NCBI GenBank assembly: GCA_019510435.1
Contig: JAEKKJ010000010.1
Coordinates: forward strand, 310,001-374,000
Source: Caulobacterales bacterium
GTDB lineage: Bacteria > Pseudomonadota > Alphaproteobacteria > Caulobacterales > Caulobacteraceae
Length of the DNA stretch: 64,000 nt
Direction of reading: 5' to 3'
This document shows positions 35,013 to 43,408 of this stretch, one piece after another. The notes under the pieces were generated by a model. That model searched no databases. It was not told where the DNA came from and worked only from the letters and a program-made list of their open reading frames with translations. The translations under genes were made by a program, and so were the position numbers. Each line of letters opens with the position of its first letter. The first letter of the stretch is position 1.

Positions 35013-35678
35013 TCAGGCCACGGACGCGTTGAAATTGTCGCGCAGCTCGGAGGCCGCGCGGATGGCGTTCTCGGCCAGAGCCCTGATTTCGATCACCACG
35101 GTCTGCAGGGTGGTCTTGCAGGTCAGCTCGCCGAAGAGCTCATAGTAGTCGCGGCCCGCCACGGTTGTGATCCCGAAATTCGACAGCGGGACCAGCTTCT
35201 GGGCCTTCAGGAGGAAGACGTTGAACTTGTCGGCGTTCTGCTGCTCGTCCACCGGCCACAGGAGCGCGGAGACCACGATCTGGTCAGCGCCCACGGACAG
35301 GAAGATCGGCAGGTCGCCGTACTCGTGCATGGTGATGTGCAGCACCGGCTCGGCGCCCTCCATCACCCGCGCGGTCATCTCGCCGGGGCGGACAAGCTGG
35401 GTTTCCGAGAGCGCGGCGGCGAGACTCTTCACCGACCAATCGGTGTCGATGACGTGGTCCATCTGGAAAGATCCTCGCGGAGGTTCGGGGTTCACGCTCG
35501 CCGGTCCGCGGCCGGTCGAGGTGAGGATCGCACGTGCGGCGGCCTGGATGTCGGCCTTGGCGCCCGGGGGGACCCAGAGCTCCAGCTTCACGAGCCCGAG
35601 ACGCTGGCGCTCCTCGCGCCAGGCCCTCGTCCGCTCCGCGGGGGTCAACCCCCCGGCCTTGTCCTTCGATCGCCGCAT
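35013..35678 (-). CDS. DUF2170 (YjfI) protein with an added N-terminal domain
   Basis: The C-terminal 150 or so residues (MDHVIDTDWSVKSLAAALSETQ to RAASELRDNFNASVA) match DUF2170/YjfI, including EYGDLPIFLSVG and KFNVFLLKAQKLVPLSNFGI. Upstream in the same frame are about 70 residues (RRSKDKAGGLTPAERTRAWREERQRLGLVKLELWVPPGAKADIQAAARAI) that resemble a short ribbon-helix-helix-like basic domain. E. coli YjfI lacks this part. ATG 35678 begins this fused version; ATG 35462 would give DUF2170 alone. It diverges from DUF2491 over 79 bp. Confidence 0.85.
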   Translation of the reverse strand: MRRSKDKAGGLTPAERTRAWREERQRLGLVKLELWVPPGAKADIQAAARAILTSTGRGPASVNPEPPRGSFQMDHVIDTDWSVKSLAAALSETQLVRPGEMTARVMEGAEPVLHITMHEYGDLPIFLSVGADQIVVSALLWPVDEQQNADKFNVFLLKAQKLVPLSNFGITTVAGRDYYELFGELTCKTTLQTVVIEIRALAENAIRAASELRDNFNASVA

Positions 35679-35690
35679 GTGTTCATGGTA

Positions 35691-35733
35691 TGAATACGCG
35701 TATATTTGACATGACACAAGATGGGCGTATGGT
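35691..35733. promoter_or_regulatory. divergent promoter region of the yjf-type operon pair
   Basis: On the + strand TTGACA (35706-35711) and TATGGT (35728-35733) are 16 bp apart, a plausible sigma-70 promoter for DUF2491, though the -10 lies only 25 bp from the GTG. Just upstream ATACGCGTAT (35694-35703) is a perfect 10-bp palindrome lying between the divergent genes, a candidate operator for both arms. Confidence 0.5.
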
Positions 35734-35757
35734 CCCGCCGCAACAAGGGCTGACGAC

Positions 35758-36399
35758 GTGATCTTCAAGGGTTTGTTCGGCGAACGCGAGGCCGCGTCCG
35801 ACCAGGTGATCCCCGTGGTGCGCAACATCACCATCGGGCGCACCGTGCGCCTGGACCCGCTGGCCTGGCGGCGGCTGGGTGCAGAGGCGAAGTTCCGCCT
35901 CGACACCGACGTGCTGGAGATCGTGGCCCAGGGCCGCATCAACCTGGGCGCGGACGGCTTCGTGCACCGCTTCTACACCGACGACGACCTGATGCTTCAG
36001 ATGGTCAGTCCCGACGCGCAAGGCCAGCTCGCCAACGACTTCACCCTGTTCGGGCCCTGGTCCAGCGCCTATCCGCCGGACGAGACGGCCAAGCGCCGGT
36101 GGGCGGACCGTCTGCGGGCGCGGACCTTCACCGACGAGGGCCTGCCCGAGTACCGCCGCTTCTGGTTCGGCGACGCCGACGAGCGCCAGGAGCCGGTCAG
36201 CTTCTGGGAGACGGTCTATGACGACCGCTCGGGCCTCTACTTCCGCAAGATCTACCAGACCTGCATGCTGTTCTCGCGCGACCTGCCGGGCGAGGGGCGC
36301 GAACTGCTCCTGGCCCTGGAGATGCAGCCCGAGGGCGGCGACCTGACCCACGAGGTGATGGTCGGCATCCCGCTGAACCTTGGAGAGTTTGAAGCATGA
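35758..36399 (+). CDS. DUF2491 (YjfK) protein
   Basis: The 213-residue soluble protein matches DUF2491/YjfK. It begins (GTG start) MIFKGLFGEREAASDQVIPVVRNITIGRTVRLDPLAW and contains GFVHRFYTDDDLMLQM, PEYRRFWFGDADERQEPVSFWETVYDD and a closing HEVMVGIPLNLG. It has no membrane segment. Biochemical role is unknown; it belongs to the E. coli yjfIJKLM neighbourhood. It overlaps the DUF350 gene by ATGA at its end (36396-36399). Confidence 0.93.
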   Translation: MIFKGLFGEREAASDQVIPVVRNITIGRTVRLDPLAWRRLGAEAKFRLDTDVLEIVAQGRINLGADGFVHRFYTDDDLMLQMVSPDAQGQLANDFTLFGPWSSAYPPDETAKRRWADRLRARTFTDEGLPEYRRFWFGDADERQEPVSFWETVYDDRSGLYFRKIYQTCMLFSRDLPGEGRELLLALEMQPEGGDLTHEVMVGIPLNLGEFEA

Positions 36400-36815
36400 T
36401 CAACTTCGATCCGGTCGCCTTTGGCGTCGGCGCCCTCAGCTTCGTCCTCGCCTTCGTGGCGGCGGGCGGCTTCGCGCTGATCTTCAAGGCCATCTACCAG
36501 GCCATCACCCCGCACAACGAAGGCGCCCTGATCCGCGCCGGCAACTCGGCAGCGGCCGTGGCCCTGGGCGGCGCCGTGCTGGGCTATGTCATCCCGCTGG
36601 CCTCGGCCCTGGCCCACACGACCTCCCTGCCGGAGTTCGTGGCCTGGGCGACCCTGGCCGGGGTGATCCAGATCGTGGCCTTCTGGGTGGTGCGCCGGGT
36701 CGCGCTGCCGGACGTCTCGGCCCGCATCGAGCGCGGCGAGATGGCCTCGGCGATCTATATGCTGATGATCTCGGTCGCGGTCGGCGTGATCAACGCCGGC
36801 TGCATGACCGCCTAG
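36396..36815 (+). CDS. DUF350 membrane protein (YjfL)
   Basis: The 139-residue protein has four membrane helices (FGVGALSFVLAFVAAGGFALIF; VALGGAVLGYVIPLASAL; FVAWATLAGVIQIVAFWVV; AIYMLMISVAVGVINAGCM) and matches the DUF350/YjfL family. Between the first two is the conserved-looking NEGALIRAGNSAAA. It starts with ATGA overlap to DUF2491 and is followed by DUF1190, so the three are one operon. Confidence 0.93.
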   Translation: MINFDPVAFGVGALSFVLAFVAAGGFALIFKAIYQAITPHNEGALIRAGNSAAAVALGGAVLGYVIPLASALAHTTSLPEFVAWATLAGVIQIVAFWVVRRVALPDVSARIERGEMASAIYMLMISVAVGVINAGCMTA

Positions 36816-36829
36816 GGGTCGCTTCGCCC

Positions 36830-37438
36830 ATGAAACGTTCGCGCACACTCGTCCTGACCGGCATGATGGCCATGGGCGGCGTCTCGCTCGCCGCCTGCGA
36901 TAGCCAAACCGACAACGTCCGCATCGCCGACCAGGGCAAGCCGGTCGACAGCTACACCTATTCCTCGCTGCAGGACTGCCTCGACAAGAAGCAGGTGCCG
37001 GCCAACGAGTGCCAGGCCGCCGAGAAGACCGCCCAGACCGACGCCCAGAAGGCCGCCCGCTATGGCGACCAAACGACCTGCGAAGACGTCTATGGCGCCG
37101 GCCAGTGCGTGCCGCGCGGCTACAACAGCGGCGGCAACGGCAGCTTCTGGGGCCCGCTGATCACCGGGTTCGTGGTCGGGCGCATGCTGGACGGCGGCTG
37201 GGGCCACCGGGCCTACTACCGCGACTGGCGCGACGGCGGGTACTACACCCTGTCCGGCGGCCGCATCTGGACCGACTACTCCACCGGCCACACCCGGATC
37301 GGCTCGCGCGGCTTCGACCCGCCCGATGTGATGCACGCCCCGCCCAAGGCCATGAGCCGCGCCTCGGTGATCAGCCGCGGCGGCTTCGGCGGCCGCATGA
37401 GCAGCTTCGGCGGCAGCCACGGCGGCTGGGGGGGCTAG
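36830..37438 (+). CDS. DUF1190 lipoprotein (YjfM/YgiB-like)
   Basis: The 202-residue product has a lipoprotein signal (MMAMGGVSLAACDSQ, Cys near residue 23) and matches DUF1190: SLQDCLDKKQVPANECQAAEKTAQ with paired cysteines, DVYGAGQCVPRGY, a Gly-rich membrane-proximal part (FWGPLITGFVVGRML) and a Gly/Ser/Arg-rich end (GGFGGRMSSFGGSHGGWGG). Likely outer-membrane or periplasmic partner of the yjf set. It follows DUF350 by 14 bp. Confidence 0.92.
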   Translation: MKRSRTLVLTGMMAMGGVSLAACDSQTDNVRIADQGKPVDSYTYSSLQDCLDKKQVPANECQAAEKTAQTDAQKAARYGDQTTCEDVYGAGQCVPRGYNSGGNGSFWGPLITGFVVGRMLDGGWGHRAYYRDWRDGGYYTLSGGRIWTDYSTGHTRIGSRGFDPPDVMHAPPKAMSRASVISRGGFGGRMSSFGGSHGGWGG

Positions 37439-37449
37439 CCATTAAAGCT

Positions 37450-37557
37450 CGTCATCCCACGGTCAGCCGCAGGCTGAGCCGGGGGACCCAAGCCGACTCT
37501 GGACGGCTCGGCGCGCCGCTCGGGGCCCCGGATCGCTTCGCGACCGTGGGATGACGA
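37450..37557. repeat. GTCATCCC inverted doublet, copy 3
   Basis: CGTCATCCCACGGTCAGCC at 37450 with inner GACCCAAGCCG, then the reverse unit GGGCCCCGGATCGCTTCGCG ending GACCGTGGGATGACG at 37556. Layout and outer ends match the 30802 doublet. It lies in the 190-bp gap between the DUF1190 lipoprotein gene and the kinase gene. Confidence 0.85.
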
Positions 37558-37628
37558 ACCGTGTGCACCTAGCCTCGGCCCAGCTTTTCCTCTAAGTCGC
37601 CCGGCCTACGCGCCACGAAAGCCCAGCA

Positions 37629-38618
37629 ATGCCAGACCTCTACGACGTCGCCGCGATCGGCAACGCCATCGTCGACGTGATCGCGCCGGCGACCGACGCC
37701 TTCCTGGCCGAGAACGGGCTGACCAAGGGCGCCATGATGCTGGTGGATCCCAAGGCCAGCGCGGCGCTGTATTCCAAGATGCAGTCCGCCGTGGAGGCCT
37801 CCGGCGGCTCGGCGGCCAACACCATCGCGGGCCTGGCCAGCTTCGGCGGCAAGGGCGCCTTCATGGGCAAGGTGGCCGACGACCAGCTGGGCCGGGTGTT
37901 CGCCCATGACATGCGCGCCATCGGCGCCCGGTTCGAGAACCAGCCCCTGGTCGGCGGGCCGGCAACGGCCGTGTCGATGATCAACGTCACGCCCGACGCC
38001 CAGCGCACCATGTGCACCTTCCTCGGCGCCTCGGTGGAGTTCACCGACTCCGACGTCGACGCCGCCACGGTCGAGGCCGCCAAGATCGTCTACCTCGAGG
38101 GCTACCTGTTCGACGCCGAGGCCGCCCGCCGGGCCTTCGCCAAGGCCGCCGCCCTGGCGCACGGGGCCGGGCGCAAGATCGCCCTGACGCTCTCGGACAG
38201 CTTCGTGGTGGAGCGCCACCGCGGCGGGCTCCTGGGCTTCATCGAGACCCAGGTGGACCTGCTGTTCGCCAACGAGGCCGAGCTTTTGGCCCTCTTCGAG
38301 ACCACCAGCTTCGACGAGGCCTGCGAGGCCCTGCGCACGCGCTGCGACTTGGCGGCGGTCACCCGCAGCGACAAGGGCTCGGTGATCCTGTCCCAGGGCG
38401 AGCGTTTGACGGTAAAGGCCGAGCCTGTGGAGAAAGTCGTGGACACGACTGGCGCAGGCGACCAATACGCGGCCGGATTCATGTTCGGTCTCTCGCGGGG
38501 CCGGCCGCTGCAGGCTTGCGGCCAGCTGGCGTCGCTGGCGGCGGCGGAGGTGATCTCGCACTACGGCCCGCGGCCGCAGGTCCCGTTGAAGGACCTGGCT
38601 GCGTCCAGGGGATACTAA
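37629..38618 (+). CDS. PfkB-family kinase (adenosine-kinase-like)
   Basis: The 329-residue kinase belongs to the ribokinase/PfkB family. It shows [15 protein letters not shown] near the start, [30 protein letters not shown] near 55 and the anion hole/catalytic motif [20 protein letters not shown] near 275, with the base Asp. The overall form is of the adenosine-kinase-like subgroup. It is followed by hisB after 4 bp, so probably co-transcribed with the his genes. Confidence 0.9.
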   Translation: MPDLYDVAAIGNAIVDVIAPATDAFLAENGLTKGAMMLVDPKASAALYSKMQSAVEASGGSAANTIAGLASFGGKGAFMGKVADDQLGRVFAHDMRAIGARFENQPLVGGPATAVSMINVTPDAQRTMCTFLGASVEFTDSDVDAATVEAAKIVYLEGYLFDAEAARRAFAKAAALAHGAGRKIALTLSDSFVVERHRGGLLGFIETQVDLLFANEAELLALFETTSFDEACEALRTRCDLAAVTRSDKGSVILSQGERLTVKAEPVEKVVDTTGAGDQYAAGFMFGLSRGRPLQACGQLASLAAAEVISHYGPRPQVPLKDLAASRGY

Positions 38619-38622
38619 AGCG

Positions 38623-39213
38623 ATGAGCCGCAAGGCCGAAGTCGTCCGCAACACCAAGGAGACCCAGATCCGCGTGGCCGTGGACCTGGACGGGACCGGT
38701 GTGTCCAAGGTCTCCACCGGGATCGGCTTCTTCGACCACATGCTGGACAGCTTCGCCCGCCACGGGGGCATCGACATCGAGGTCGAGACCCAGGGCGACC
38801 TGCACATCGACATGCACCACACCGTCGAGGACACCGGCATCGTGCTGGGCCAGGCGATCAAGGACGCGCTGGACGGCTTCAAGGGCGTCCGCCGCTTCGG
38901 CCATGCCTACATCCCCATGGACGAGACGCTGAGCCGCTGCGCCATCGACCTCTCCAACCGGCCCTACCTGATCTGGCGGGTGGAGTTCAGGACGCCCAAG
39001 GTCGGCGACATGGACACCGAGCTCTTCAAGGAATTCCACCACGCCTTCGCCATGAACGCCGGCGCCTGCGTGCACCTGGAGTGCCTCTACGGGACCAATT
39101 CGCACCACATCGCCGAGAGCGGGTTCAAGGCCCTGGCCCGCGCGCTGCGCCACGCCGTGGAGCTGGACCCCAAGACCCACGGCCATGCGCCATCCACCAA
39201 GGGCGTGCTCTAG
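38623..39213 (+). CDS. hisB: imidazoleglycerol-phosphate dehydratase
   Basis: HisB removes water from imidazole glycerol phosphate in histidine synthesis. The 196-residue protein carries the metal-ligand motifs [78 protein letters not shown]. No HisB phosphatase domain is present, as in most bacteria. It is followed by hisH with a 9-bp gap. Confidence 0.97.
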   Translation: MSRKAEVVRNTKETQIRVAVDLDGTGVSKVSTGIGFFDHMLDSFARHGGIDIEVETQGDLHIDMHHTVEDTGIVLGQAIKDALDGFKGVRRFGHAYIPMDETLSRCAIDLSNRPYLIWRVEFRTPKVGDMDTELFKEFHHAFAMNAGACVHLECLYGTNSHHIAESGFKALARALRHAVELDPKTHGHAPSTKGVL

Positions 39214-39222
39214 GAACCTTCC

Positions 39223-39858
39223 ATGCAGAGCGTCGCCCTGATCGACTACGGGTCGGGCAACCTGCGCTCGGCCGAGAAAGCCCTCGTCCGCGCCGCGGAG
39301 GGCCGGGCCGAGATCGTGGTCACCCATGATCCCGAGCGGGTAGCCGAGGCCGACCGCGTCGTGCTGCCCGGCGTCGGCGCCTTCGCCGCCTGCATGGCCG
39401 CGCTCTCCGAGCGCTCCGGCGTGATCGAGGCCATGGACGCCGCGGTCCGCCAGCGCGGCGCGCCGTTCCTGGGCATCTGCGTGGGCATGCAGCTGATGGC
39501 CTCGCGCGGCCACGAGTTCGGCGTGACGCCGGGCCTGGACTGGATCGCCGGCGACGTGCGGATCATCCAGCCCAAGGGCGAAGGCCTGAAGGTGCCGCAC
39601 ATGGGCTGGAACACCCTGGACGACGTCAGCGACCTGCCGCTCCTCGCCGAGGAGAAGGCCGGCGCGCCGGTCTATTTCACACACTCCTACGCCATGTACC
39701 CCGAGGACGACCGCGACGTGGCCGCCTGGGTGGACCACGGCGGGCGCTTCCCTGCGGCGGTGGCGCGGGACAATATGGCCGGGGTCCAGTTCCACCCCGA
39801 AAAATCCCAATCCGCCGGCCTGAAGCTGCTGGCCGACTTCCTGGAGTGGCGCCCGTGA
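39223..39858 (+). CDS. hisH: imidazole glycerol phosphate synthase glutaminase subunit
   Basis: HisH supplies ammonia to HisF. The 211-residue class I amidotransferase shows ALIDYGSGNLRSAEKAL, the nucleophile LGICVGMQLMASRG (Cys near residue 86), and the catalytic His/Glu in VQFHPEKSQSAGLKLL. The stop overlaps the hisA GTG (GTGA at 39855-39858), so translation is coupled. Confidence 0.97.
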   Translation: MQSVALIDYGSGNLRSAEKALVRAAEGRAEIVVTHDPERVAEADRVVLPGVGAFAACMAALSERSGVIEAMDAAVRQRGAPFLGICVGMQLMASRGHEFGVTPGLDWIAGDVRIIQPKGEGLKVPHMGWNTLDDVSDLPLLAEEKAGAPVYFTHSYAMYPEDDRDVAAWVDHGGRFPAAVARDNMAGVQFHPEKSQSAGLKLLADFLEWRP

Positions 39859-40577
39859 TCCTCTATCCGGCCATCGACCTGAAGGACGGCCAGTGCGTCC
39901 GGGTGGTGCATGGCGACCTCAGCCGGGCCACGGTGTTCAACACCGACCCCGCAGCCCAGGCCCGCGCCTTCGTGGAGGCCGGCTTCCACTGGATCCACGT
40001 GGTGGACCTGAACGGCGCGGTGCAGGGCCAGGCGGTGAACGCCGCGGCGGTGGAGGCGATCCTGGGCGCGGTCTCGGTGCCGGTGCAGCTGGGCGGCGGC
40101 ATCCGCACCCTGGCCGACGTGGAGCGCTGGATCGAGGCGGGCGTCAGCCGGGTGATCCTGGGCACAGTGGCGGTGAAGGAGCCGCAGATCGTGCTGGACG
40201 CCGCGCGCCGCTATCCCGAGCAGATCGCGGTCAGCGTCGACGTCCGCGCCGGCAAGGTGGCGGTGGAGGGCTGGACCGCCGACAGCGACCTGGACGCCAT
40301 CACCGTGGCCCGCCGGTTCGAGGACGCCGGGGTCGCGGCCCTGATCGTCACCGACATCGACCGCGACGGCACGGTCATGGGCTTCAATGTCGAGGCCTTC
40401 GGGGCCATGGCCGACGCGGTCTCGATCCCGGTGATCGCCGCCGGCGGCCTGGCCTCGGTGGACGACCTGGAAAAGCTGAAGGCGCGCAAGGGCGTGCCGG
40501 TGGCCGGGGCGGTGCTGGGCCGGGCGCTGTACAACGGCGCCATCGACCCGGCGCGGGCGCTGGAGGTGGCGGCATGA
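39855..40577 (+). CDS. hisA: phosphoribosylformimino-5-aminoimidazole carboxamide ribotide isomerase
   Basis: HisA is a (beta/alpha)8 isomerase of histidine synthesis. The 240-residue protein begins ILYPAIDLKDGQCVRVVHGD with the catalytic Asp, has QLGGGIRTLADVERWIEAGVSRVILGT near 80 and VTDIDRDGTVMGFN with the second Asp near 165, and IPVIAAGGLASVDDL. GTG 39855 overlaps the hisH stop; GTG 39846 would add three residues only. Confidence 0.97.
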   Translation: MILYPAIDLKDGQCVRVVHGDLSRATVFNTDPAAQARAFVEAGFHWIHVVDLNGAVQGQAVNAAAVEAILGAVSVPVQLGGGIRTLADVERWIEAGVSRVILGTVAVKEPQIVLDAARRYPEQIAVSVDVRAGKVAVEGWTADSDLDAITVARRFEDAGVAALIVTDIDRDGTVMGFNVEAFGAMADAVSIPVIAAGGLASVDDLEKLKARKGVPVAGAVLGRALYNGAIDPARALEVAA

Positions 40578-40592
40578 GCGCCGGTCTCGCCT

Positions 40593-41363
40593 GTGCTTAA
40601 GGTCAGGGTCATCCCGTGCCTGGACGTCAAGGACGGCCGGGTGGTGAAGGGCGTGCAGTTCGTGAGCCTGCGGGACGCGGGTGATCCGGTGGAACAGGCG
40701 CGCGCCTATGACGCCGCCGGCGCCGACGAGCTGATGTTCCTCGACATCACCGCCAGCCACGAGAACCGCGGGACCATCCTGGACGTGGTGGCCCGCACCG
40801 CCGACGTCTGCTTCATGCCGCTGTCGGTGGGCGGCGGCATCCGCTCGGTGGCGGACGGCAAGAAGCTGCTGCTGGCCGGGGCGGACAAGATCTCGATCAT
40901 GACCGCCGCGGTGATGGACCGCGACGTGGTCAGCCGCTGCGCCGACGCCTTCGGCAGCCAGGCGGTGGTGGTGTCGGTGGACGCCAAGCGGGTGGCGGAC
41001 GGGCGCTGGGAGGTCTTCACCCACGGCGGGCGCAACCCCACCGGCCTCGACGCCGTGGACTATGCCGCCGAGGTGGTGGCCAAGGGCGCGGGCGAGATCC
41101 TGCTGACCTCCATGGACCGCGACGGCGCCAAGACCGGCTACGACCTGCCGCTGCTGCGCGCGGTCAGCTCGGCGGTGGGCGTGCCGGTGATCGCCTCGGG
41201 CGGGGCCGGGAACACCGGCCACCTGGTCGAGGCCGTGGCGGCCGGAGCCGACGCCGTCCTGGCCGCCTCGATCTTCCACTTCGGCGAGATTTCCATCGGC
41301 CAGGCCAAGCAGGCTATGGCCGACGCCGGCATCCCGGTGCGCCTGACGGAGAAAGCCGCATGA
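40593..41363 (+). CDS. hisF: imidazole glycerol phosphate synthase cyclase subunit
   Basis: HisF forms the imidazole ring. The 256-residue (beta/alpha)8 protein starts [23 protein letters not shown] with the catalytic Asp11 segment and carries [44 protein letters not shown] with the second catalytic Asp near 130, and [17 protein letters not shown]. It follows hisA by 15 bp and overlaps hisE by ATGA. Confidence 0.97.
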   Translation: MLKVRVIPCLDVKDGRVVKGVQFVSLRDAGDPVEQARAYDAAGADELMFLDITASHENRGTILDVVARTADVCFMPLSVGGGIRSVADGKKLLLAGADKISIMTAAVMDRDVVSRCADAFGSQAVVVSVDAKRVADGRWEVFTHGGRNPTGLDAVDYAAEVVAKGAGEILLTSMDRDGAKTGYDLPLLRAVSSAVGVPVIASGGAGNTGHLVEAVAAGADAVLAASIFHFGEISIGQAKQAMADAGIPVRLTEKAA

Positions 41364-41680
41364 ACCGCCGTTTCTCGGCCGTGATCGGCCGCCTGGCCGA
41401 GACCATCGAAAGCCGCCGCGGCGGCGACGTCTCCCGCTCCTACACCGCCCAGCTGCTGGGCGACCTGGACCGCGCCGCCAAGAAGGTGGGCGAGGAGGCG
41501 GTGGAGACGGTGATCGCCGCCGCCCAGGGCGACCGCGAGGCGCTCACCGCCGAGAGCGCCGACCTGCTCTACCACTGGCTGGTGATGATCGCCGCGGCCG
41601 GGGTCAGCCTGGACGATGTGGCCACGATCCTCGAGGCCCGCGAAGGGACCAGCGGGCTGGTGGAGAAGGCCGCCCGCTAA
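41360..41680 (+). CDS. hisE: phosphoribosyl-ATP pyrophosphatase
   Basis: HisE hydrolyses phosphoribosyl-ATP to PR-AMP. The 106-residue MazG-like protein has the acidic helices with [47 protein letters not shown]. It ends the hisBHAFE run; hisI, hisG and hisD are not in the window. It converges with smr 10 bp away. Confidence 0.96.
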   Translation: MNRRFSAVIGRLAETIESRRGGDVSRSYTAQLLGDLDRAAKKVGEEAVETVIAAAQGDREALTAESADLLYHWLVMIAAAGVSLDDVATILEAREGTSGLVEKAAR

Positions 41681-41690
41681 CTCAGGATCG

Positions 41691-42257
41691 TCACCCCCGC
41701 GGCTTGCGCTTCAGGGCCACGTAGAGGGCGCCTTCGCCGCCGTGGCGGCGGTGAGCCTCGGAGATCCCGGCCACGATGTGGCTGAGGTGCGCCGCGCCCA
41801 GCCAGTCGGGCGTGCGCTTCTTCAGCACCCCGTCGCCCTGGACACCCTTGCCGGTGATCACCAGCACCGCGCGCCAGCCCTGATCATAGGCCCGGGCAAG
41901 GAACCCCTCCAGCGCCGCCCGCGCCCGGTCCTGGGTAAGGCCATGCAGGTCGATGCGCCCCCCGATCTCCTCGCGCTCGCGGGCGATGCGATGGCGCCGG
42001 TTGGGCTCGATCTGCGCCTTTCCCTCCCCCTTGTGGGGAGGGGCAGGGCGCGAAGCGGCCGGGGTCGGGAGGTGTGGATCGAAGCGCGGTTTCGGGGACG
42101 GTCCAGGCTGCCCCACCCTGACAGCTTCGCCGTCTGTCCCTCCCCATAAAGGGGAGGGAAGCGCTTCCTTCGGCGCCGCGCGACCGGTGAGCGGGTGCAC
42201 GGTGGCGGCCACCATGCCCCACAGCCGCAGCTCCTCCGGCTTCAGCGGGCGCTTCAT
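41691..42257 (-). CDS. Smr-domain protein with a repeat-encoded linker
   Basis: The 188-residue protein has an N-terminal helical leader (MKRPLKPEELRLWGMVAATVHPLTG), a repeat-encoded linker (about residues 33-79), and a C-terminal Smr domain with RIDLHGLTQDRARAALEGFLARAYDQG (LDLHG-type motif) and VITGKGVQGDGVLKKRTPDWL (TGKG motif). Smr domains are nucleases or nucleic-acid-binding modules. ATG 42257 overlaps the mltA stop (ATGA), and the genes timA-mltA-smr form one operon. The linker is unusual and repeat-derived. Confidence 0.92.
   Translation of the reverse strand: MKRPLKPEELRLWGMVAATVHPLTGRAAPKEALPSPLWGGTDGEAVRVGQPGPSPKPRFDPHLPTPAASRPAPPHKGEGKAQIEPNRRHRIAREREEIGGRIDLHGLTQDRARAALEGFLARAYDQGWRAVLVITGKGVQGDGVLKKRTPDWLGAAHLSHIVAGISEAHRRHGGEGALYVALKRKPRG
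42020..42160. repeat. CCCTCCCC-type palindromic repeat inserted in the Smr gene
   Basis: TCCCTCCCCCTTGTGGGGAGGGG opens the unit (start 42020) and GTCTGTCCCTCCCCATAAAGG...GGGAGGG closes it (to 42160). Layout matches 28718-28851 and 54621-54765. At 141 bp it is a multiple of three with no stop in the host frame, so the gene remains open across it. Confidence 0.88.
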
Positions 42258-43405
42258 CGCGGGACCAGCCGGTAGAGGCGCAGGGTGTGGCGGATGCGGC
42301 CGGCCTCGGCGCCGGCGGCCTCGCCCTGGCCGAGGTAGAGGTCGGCGCGGATGTCGCCGCGGATGGCGCCGCCGGTGTCCAGCGCTGTCACCAGCCGTCG
42401 GTAGTGCGGGAAGGCGCCGGCCAGCACCGGCGCCTCGCCGTCGATCCAGAAGAGCTCGCCATAGGCGTGGTAGGTCGGGTCCACCGCGATGGCCCGGCCG
42501 GCGGGCAAGGCCACGCCCGCTGCGCCCACCGGCGGCTTGCCGTCGTCCGGCGCCAGGCGGAAGAAGGCGTAGCGCGGGTTCAGGCGCATGATCGCCTCCG
42601 CCTGGGGCCCGCGATGGGCGGCCAGCCAGGCGCGGATGGAATCGCCGGAGATCGCGTCCGCGGGCAGCAGCCCCTGGTCGCGCATGGCGTTGGCGACGCC
42701 GACGAACGGCCGGCCATTGTTGGCCGCATAGAACGCCTTCAGCCGCCGCCCGTCCTCGAACACCAGGACCCCGGAACCCTGGATCTGCAGGAAGAACAGC
42801 TCCTCCGGTCGCATCCACGCCAGGGGCTTGTCCGCCGGGGCGGCCTCGATGGCGGCGCGGTCGGGGTAGGGGAGGAGGCCGCCGTCGGGCTGCAGCTGGG
42901 CCGCCACCGGGTGGCCCGCCTGCAGGGGATCGAGCACGCCCGCGTCGATGGTCTGCAGGTCGGCGGGCTTGGGCCGCACGGCGGCGCTGAACTCGGCGTC
43001 CGGCGCGCGGCGCGCGGCGTAGACCGGGGCGTAGTAGCCGGTGAGGACACCGGTCCCGGCCAGGGGCTCGGCCTGGAAGGCGGTCTCCAGAAATACGCGC
43101 GCCGCGCCGCGGCCGAGGGGCCCGGCGGCCCGCGCGCTGGCGCAGATCCCGCCGAGCGGCCCGGTCGGTCGGCAGGTGTCGCGGAATGCGGCGAACGCGG
43201 CGGCGTGGTCCTCGGCGGACCAGCCGGGCAGGGCGACGAGCTCGATCCGCGTCGGCGGCGCGGGCGGCGGGCGCGGCGTGGGACGCTCGATGGGCGGCGG
43301 CAGGCGCTCAGGCGGGCGCGACGGCTCCGGCGCGGGCCTGGGCGTGGCGCAGGCGGCCGCCAGGGCTGCGACGCAGATCGCCGCGACGACACGCCCCAAA
43401 CGCAA
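42254..43405 (-). CDS. mltA: membrane-bound lytic murein transglycosylase A
   Basis: MltA cleaves glycan strands of peptidoglycan with 1,6-anhydro product formation. The 383-residue precursor has a lipoprotein signal (VAALAAACATP, Cys near residue 19), a Pro-rich linker, and the MltA/3D domains with GVLTGYYAPVYAARR, ELFFLQIQGSGVLVFEDG, and the C-terminal 3D motif VTALDTGGAIRGDIRADLYLGQGEAAG, which carries the catalytic Asp. It overlaps smr and follows timA by 3 bp. Confidence 0.96.
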   Translation of the reverse strand: MRLGRVVAAICVAALAAACATPRPAPEPSRPPERLPPPIERPTPRPPPAPPTRIELVALPGWSAEDHAAAFAAFRDTCRPTGPLGGICASARAAGPLGRGAARVFLETAFQAEPLAGTGVLTGYYAPVYAARRAPDAEFSAAVRPKPADLQTIDAGVLDPLQAGHPVAAQLQPDGGLLPYPDRAAIEAAPADKPLAWMRPEELFFLQIQGSGVLVFEDGRRLKAFYAANNGRPFVGVANAMRDQGLLPADAISGDSIRAWLAAHRGPQAEAIMRLNPRYAFFRLAPDDGKPPVGAAGVALPAGRAIAVDPTYHAYGELFWIDGEAPVLAGAFPHYRRLVTALDTGGAIRGDIRADLYLGQGEAAGAEAGRIRHTLRLYRLVPR

Positions 43406-43408
43406 GCG

